From contig DAIDHU010000186.1 in the NCBI GenBank assembly GCA_027451915.1, positions 1-33,926 of the forward strand: a stretch of 33,926 bases of DNA, given 5' to 3'. The notes below the pieces were generated by a model. The model worked only from the letters and a program-made list of their open reading frames with translations, searched no databases and was not told where the DNA came from. The stretch is from Thiomonas sp. (GTDB lineage Bacteria > Pseudomonadota > Gammaproteobacteria > Burkholderiales > Burkholderiaceae_C). Positions 30,152 to 33,926 of this stretch are shown piece by piece (within the stretch, counting starts at the first letter, position 1; each line of letters opens with the position of its first letter). The translations under genes were made by a program, and so were the position numbers.

Positions 30152-30397
30152 ATGCCGCTGTACGACTACTTCTGCGCGGACTGCGGGGGCTTCCGGAAAA
30201 TGGTGCGCATGGCCGACTCGGCCCATGCGCAACCATGCCCGCGCTGCGCCGTCCCGGCGCAGCGCATCCTGGTCAGTCCCTTTCTCGCCGGGCGCGGCGA
30301 CACGGGCGATGCCCCGGGCCCGAGGGTCCCGGGAGGTGGGGGCTCCTGGCGAAGCCTGTGCGGCTTCGGGTGCCCGCATTGCGCGGGCTCCGGCTGA
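30152..30397 (+). CDS. FmdB-like zinc-ribbon protein 2
   Basis: An 81-residue protein. It begins LYDYFCADCGGF with Cys8, Cys11, Cys29 and Cys32 in exactly the spacing of the protein at 27795 (which has His at the second position). A Gly-rich tail carries an additional CGFGCPHC motif. It belongs to the FmdB regulator-like family. The ATG at 30152 follows the AmiS stop by 14 bases, so it is in the same transcript. The 101 bases to the next gene (30398-30498) show no feature. Confidence 0.82.
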   Translation: MPLYDYFCADCGGFRKMVRMADSAHAQPCPRCAVPAQRILVSPFLAGRGDTGDAPGPRVPGGGGSWRSLCGFGCPHCAGSG

Positions 30398-30498
30398 ACG
30401 CCCGACCGGCGGCTGGGCCTGCGGAACCACCCTCGGCCGCCGCCATCGGACTGAATCGGGGGGCGCCCGCTCCAGGCATGCTGCTCGACACTCCAGGC

Positions 30499-31811
30499 TC
30501 AGGCTGCCGCGAGATGCGCAAGCAAGGCGTGGAAACCTTCCTGATTGAACGCGACGTTGATGGGAGGCGTCAGGCGGCTCGCCGCAGCCCCGAACATGTT
30601 GAGCGCCAGATCGAGCGTGCGCGAATGGGTGCTCGTCGAAGCGAGGCTCGCCCGCAACAGGCCTACGGCATCGGCGATGCGATCCAGAAACTCCTTTGGC
30701 AGTGCCGAGTAGACCTGCGCGCTGCGTTGACTGCGCAGGAGGAGGTCCTGCCAGAAGTCGGCCACGCAGCGCAGGTCGCGCAGCGCGGCACCGACCTTCA
30801 AGTCCGGGAAATAGTGGCTTCGACGGGCGAGTGCATCGCGCACCACCTCGGCCGACCAGAGCACCAGGTTCCCCAGAGTCGCCATGCGCGTGTACGCGGA
30901 ACCACCACCTTCGGCCGGCACGTGGGTCAGGGTCAGGCTGGACGCGAACAGGTTGAACAAGACGTCGCTGCGCATTTCCGTCATGTAGCGCATATTCGCG
31001 ATCCAGAAGATCGGGCTGGCTCCGGCGGTGGTGCGGTGATCGGCAAGCCAGCCTGAGGAATAGCTCCCTTGCTGGATGCGGGTGAAATCGTCGCTGCGAC
31101 GATGGATGATCGGCTTCGACCAATAGGCGTACGGAACCGGATGGTGGTGGAAATATGTCGACTGCTTGTACACCAGCGAATACACCGCTTCGCCGAAGTG
31201 ATACTGAAGCAGGCCCAGAAACACCTCCCGTGCCAGGAGATGGCAGCCCAGATAGGCCTGCCAGTCTATAGGGCCGTAGGTCGAGGTCATCGCCGCGTTG
31301 CCCAGGTTGGACGGCATGATCTCGCCGGCCGTCAGACTGCGCACCACGTTGTTGGCTGCCAGGTCGTCGCTGAGCTCGGTCAGCGCCGCGAGTCCCGCAT
31401 AGCGGCCATCGGGCAATTTCTGCTCGGACATCAGGTTCCATGCCAGGGCGCCCAGGCGATGCTGGACAAAATACTCGACCGCCTCCTGCAGCGCCCCCCA
31501 GTCGATCGTGTCGTGGCCCCCCACGCTGAAAACGATCGGCTTGAGCAAGCCGCCGAAGCCTGGACCCTGTAGAGGTTGTCCTCGCAGGCACCGAAATAGC
31601 GATCGTTGGCGACAACCACGACTTCATGGTCGCCCTGCGAGACAATCTCGGAGCGGTGCTGCCCGATGGTCTTGCGGTCGTTCAGCAGGAATACGAACTG
31701 GACCCCGAGATGCTCTCGTTGCGGCGATTGCAGGTAGTCCCGCACGATCCTCGAGTTGCGATGATCCTCGGTCGTCGGCACCAGGATGCTCAATTCGATG
31801 CGTTGCTTCAT
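30499..31811 (-). pseudogene. Glycosyltransferase-like protein gene, disrupted by a one-base frameshift
   Basis: The ATG at 31811 begins MKQRIELSILVPTTEDH, a GT-A-like strand, followed by VQFVFLLNDRK and EVVVVANDRYFGACEDNLYR. At about 31559 the frame shifts, after which the remaining 349 residues continue in another frame (LLKPIVFSVGGHDTIDW, and so on). Restoring one G in the GG run at 31559-31560 gives a continuous reading VQGFGGLLKPIVF, a protein of about 437 residues. A real deletion or a sequencing error is equally possible. The exact transferase family was not recognised. Its start overlaps the epimerase stop as ATGA (31808-31811), so it belongs to the polysaccharide operon. Confidence 0.65.
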
Positions 31812-32848
31812 GGAATATTCCGATCGCCCTTGCCGGCTTCCAACCATCCGATCATCGACTCCAGACCCGCGACGTAGCCTACTCGGGGCATCCAGTCGAA
31901 GCGCTCCTTCGCCTTCGAGATGTCCGCCACGAACACCTTCTGGTCGCTGCTGCGCGCCGGCCCTCGCGAGTAGCGCAATGCGACGCCGAGGCGGGTTCCG
32001 AGCCACTCGAACAATTCGAGCAAGGACAGGCTGTTGGACCAGCCGCCACCAATGTTGAAGGCCTCGCCGGCGCAGCGCTCGACGTTCTCCAGTGCCTGGA
32101 AGTAGCAGGCCACGAGATCACTGATGAACAGCACGTCTCGAACCTGCTTGCCCGTGCCGGCGATCGAGAACGCGGCAGCGTCGCGCGTGCGGCTCTGGCG
32201 CAGGGCCTGGTCCACGAACCAGCCGATCCAGCCCTGGTCGGAGGTACTGAACTGGCGACCTCCATACACGGAGGAGTGCCGAAACACCACGGTGCGCAAT
32301 CCGTACTGGCGGCGGTAGTCGAGCATGTACTGGTCCGCGGCCCCTTTCGAGCACCCATAGGGGGAACGAAAATCCAGCGGAACCTGCTCGTCGAATCCCT
32401 GCGGGTAGCCCGGGCGGACGTAGCGGGTCGACGTCTCCTCGTAGGCGAACTGCTCGAGATCTCCATAGACCTTGTTGGTCGAGGAGAAGAACACCGTGGC
32501 ATCGGGCGCCAGTGCACGAAGCGCTTCCAGCAGGTGCAGGGTCCCGGACACGTTGACTTCGAAATCCAGCCGGGGATTGGCCAGCGAGGTGGTCATGGCG
32601 ACCTGCCCGGCGACATGGAACACCACGTCCGGCGCAGCATGCCGAACGGCAGCCTCGACGTCGTCGCGACACCGCATGTCGCCGCAGCGAAAGTCCTGCA
32701 GGCCCAGCGTGCGCAGCCAGGCCAGGTTCTCGGTGCTGCCAGTGCGGCTCAGGTTGTCCAGAACGGTCACCCTTGCACCTCGGCTCAAGGCCTCGGCAGC
32801 GAGATTCGAACCGATGAAGCCACAACCTCCGGTGATCAGGTATCGCAT
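31808..32848 (-). CDS. NAD-dependent epimerase/dehydratase, CDP-paratose 2-epimerase-like
   Basis: A 346-residue extended SDR enzyme. The NAD site is TGGCGFIGSN (6-15), the SDR Ser/Thr region is FSSTNKVYG and the catalytic Tyr164-x3-Lys168 is in RSPYGCSKGAADQY. The run VVFRHSSVYGGRQF and SDQGWIGWF are typical of CDP-paratose/CDP-tyvelose epimerases. It probably interconverts CDP-3,6-dideoxyhexoses for surface polysaccharide. The ATG at 32848 starts directly at the Rossmann strand (MRYLITGG). It overlaps the next SDR gene by 13 bases, so the genes form an operon. The actual sugar needs checking, as the full dideoxyhexose pathway is not in the window. Confidence 0.85.
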   Translation of the reverse strand: MRYLITGGCGFIGSNLAAEALSRGARVTVLDNLSRTGSTENLAWLRTLGLQDFRCGDMRCRDDVEAAVRHAAPDVVFHVAGQVAMTTSLANPRLDFEVNVSGTLHLLEALRALAPDATVFFSSTNKVYGDLEQFAYEETSTRYVRPGYPQGFDEQVPLDFRSPYGCSKGAADQYMLDYRRQYGLRTVVFRHSSVYGGRQFSTSDQGWIGWFVDQALRQSRTRDAAAFSIAGTGKQVRDVLFISDLVACYFQALENVERCAGEAFNIGGGWSNSLSLLELFEWLGTRLGVALRYSRGPARSSDQKVFVADISKAKERFDWMPRVGYVAGLESMIGWLEAGKGDRNIP

Positions 32849-33738
32849 GATTTCAGCAGTTCTTTCTCGGACTCGATCATTCTCGCGAGGCCCTCGCGAA
32901 GACCGATGCGTGGATGCCACCCCAGCGCCAGCAGGGGCCCGAGTTCCGTACGAATGTCCATGACTTCTCCGCGACGATAGGGCAAGGCCCCGAAATCCAG
33001 GGCAGTGCTACGGTTGTCGGCAAGTTCGGCGGCCAGGGTGACGAAGTCGCGAATGCGCATCGGCGCTCCGGTGCCTACTTCATAGTGGAAATAGCCCCTG
33101 CCGAGGCCCTGCGCAGCGCCCAGCACCACCAGCATCGCCGAAACCACGTCGTCAACGTGAATGAAATCGCGCGTTTGCTCGCCCGCCGTCAGCTTGAGCC
33201 TGGGCTCCGCGCGAAGCAGGCGTTGCACGACGGTGGTCGTGAATTTGGTCGGATCGTCGCCAGCGCCGTAGAAATGCTGGAGCGCCACGTTGAGGCAGGT
33301 CATCTTGGTCGAGTAGGCCTTGAGCCAATCGACGAACTGGGCCTTGGACAGGGCGTAATTGCTGACCCCCTTGTCGAGCACCGTGTCGGTGTTCAGCAAG
33401 GCCGGCACTCCGGCGGTGGCGGCCGCGTGCAGAAGCTTGAGCGGCAGCAGGAGATTGGCCTCGATGGTGTCCAGCGGTCCGACCGCGCGCCGACCGTAAC
33501 TGGTCGCGCAGTGCACGACGGCGTCCACTGGATTGCTCGCGAAAAAGGCCTCGAAGTCGACGCCCACCGCATCCACCCATGCGATGCTGGCCTCGATGTC
33601 CTCCAGGCGGTCGACACGCGAGTGCGCGCGCCGCAGACAATAGACGTTGCTACCGCCGGCCACCAGTGCGCGCACGAGGCGGCCGCCCAGATACCCCGTT
33701 GCGCCCGTGACAAAAAAAGTCTTTCCGGCCTCTAGCAA
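32836..33738 (-). CDS. NAD-dependent SDR, CDP-abequose synthase-like
   Basis: A 300-residue extended SDR protein. NAD site TGATGYLGGR, LLNTDTVLDK (in place of the usual Ser region) and Tyr128-x3-Lys132 (YALSK). The phrase VALQHFYGAGDDPTKF is typical of CDP-abequose synthase-type reductases (RfbJ). It probably makes a dideoxysugar nucleotide. I chose the TTG at 33738, with GGAG seven bases upstream, because the alternative ATG at 33777 overlaps a likely -10 box and has no ribosome-binding site. It is the first gene of the polysaccharide operon. Confidence 0.82.
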   Translation of the reverse strand: MLEAGKTFFVTGATGYLGGRLVRALVAGGSNVYCLRRAHSRVDRLEDIEASIAWVDAVGVDFEAFFASNPVDAVVHCATSYGRRAVGPLDTIEANLLLPLKLLHAAATAGVPALLNTDTVLDKGVSNYALSKAQFVDWLKAYSTKMTCLNVALQHFYGAGDDPTKFTTTVVQRLLRAEPRLKLTAGEQTRDFIHVDDVVSAMLVVLGAAQGLGRGYFHYEVGTGAPMRIRDFVTLAAELADNRSTALDFGALPYRRGEVMDIRTELGPLLALGWHPRIGLREGLARMIESEKELLKSCDT

Positions 33739-33775
33739 GGACGCGCTCCATCGCGATGTCGCTTTCGATCGGAAC

Positions 33776-33781
33776 ATAGTA
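33776..33781 (-). promoter_or_regulatory. Possible -10 box of the polysaccharide operon
   Basis: On the minus strand TACTAT (four of six matches to TATAAT), about 38 bases before the TTG start at 33738. A weak -35 (TCAAGT) lies 17 bases upstream. If real, the ATG at 33777 cannot be the start. Confidence 0.35.
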
Positions 33782-33880
33782 CGGCACGAGTCCGCCGGAC
33801 TTGACAGCCAAGTGATCCGCCTGGAGCGCATGGAGCGTGACGGGCCCGTGGAGCGAAGGGCGAACGTCAAGGGGACGGGG

Positions 33881-33926
33881 TCAGAAGGAATAGCTCAGAC
33901 CCGCCGATGCGGTCCAGCGCGGGAGA
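33881..33926 (-). CDS. Outer-membrane beta-barrel protein, C-terminal fragment
   Basis: Only the last 14 codons and the stop (33881-33883) are in the window. They end in WTASAGLSYSF. An amphipathic strand ending in Phe is the BAM-recognised beta-signal of porins and other outer-membrane barrels. The gene runs towards the right edge. The protein type cannot be told from so little. Confidence 0.55.
   Translation of the reverse strand, partial: LPRWTASAGLSYSF

Noticed and set aside
33776..33781. ATG at 33777 as the start of the CDP-abequose synthase-like gene
   Set aside because: It overlaps a likely -10 box and has no ribosome-binding site; the TTG at 33738 has one.
1..33926. CRISPR arrays, tRNA or rRNA genes, IS elements, prophage genes
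   Set aside because: No regularly spaced repeats, no cloverleaf with CCA-type end, no transposase or phage protein was recognised on either strand.

Overview
The window looks like chromosomal DNA of a GC-rich betaproteobacterium, most likely of the order Burkholderiales. This rests on protein style (DUF3141 PHA-synthase-like protein, YiiM-type MOSC protein, polar amino-acid ABC operon, GlxA-like AraC regulator) and on codon use. No rRNA, tRNA, CRISPR array, IS element or phage gene was recognised. Genes are tightly packed, and many long open frames antisense to real genes are GC-driven shadows.

Layout. 1-2055: housekeeping or stress genes (DUF488 fragment, MOSC protein, ribosome-rescue hydrolase ArfB, glutathione transferase). 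2115-6490: HDOD protein, DUF3141 hydrolase and an old-yellow-enzyme flavoprotein. 6610-9067: MFS transporter divergent from a LysR regulator. 9143-12458: polar amino-acid ABC transporter (ATPase, two permeases, binding protein); the first permease carries an apparent one-base frameshift at its C-terminus. 12668-15646: GlxA/AraC-type regulator divergent from a lipoprotein lipase/esterase, with two copies of a 21-bp-periodic direct-repeat site between them. 15799-18249: PAS-PAS-degenerate GGDEF-EAL protein. 18258-21485: operon of a P-loop NTPase, an alpha/beta hydrolase and an MFS transporter, behind a dense AT-rich operator. 21653-25652: an NCS1-transporter/histidine-kinase fusion and its REC-degenerate EAL partner. 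25931-30397: LuxR-type regulator, fluoride channel CrcB, two FmdB-like zinc ribbons, formamidase FmdA and an AmiS/UreI amide channel. 30499-33926: cell-surface polysaccharide genes (two CDP-dideoxyhexose-type SDR enzymes and a frameshifted glycosyltransferase-like gene) and the last residues of an outer-membrane beta-barrel protein.

The most interesting part is 21.6-30.4 kb. A membrane protein joins a nucleobase/hydantoin-type NCS1 permease, a nine-cysteine cytosolic module and a kinase core. It overlaps the gene for a response regulator whose EAL domain has lost its metal ligands. Divergent from it is a LuxR-type gene followed by amide-catabolism genes. A 16-bp near-palindrome (TCACCCATTCSGGTGA) occurs twice before crcB and once before the first fmdB-like gene, with a weaker copy in the kinase/luxR intergenic region. 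The promoter-like elements before crcB and before fmdB also share spacing. I read this as a candidate transporter-coupled sensing and regulon unit for formamide or other small N-compounds. That interpretation is inference; the sequence repeats and domain order are directly visible.
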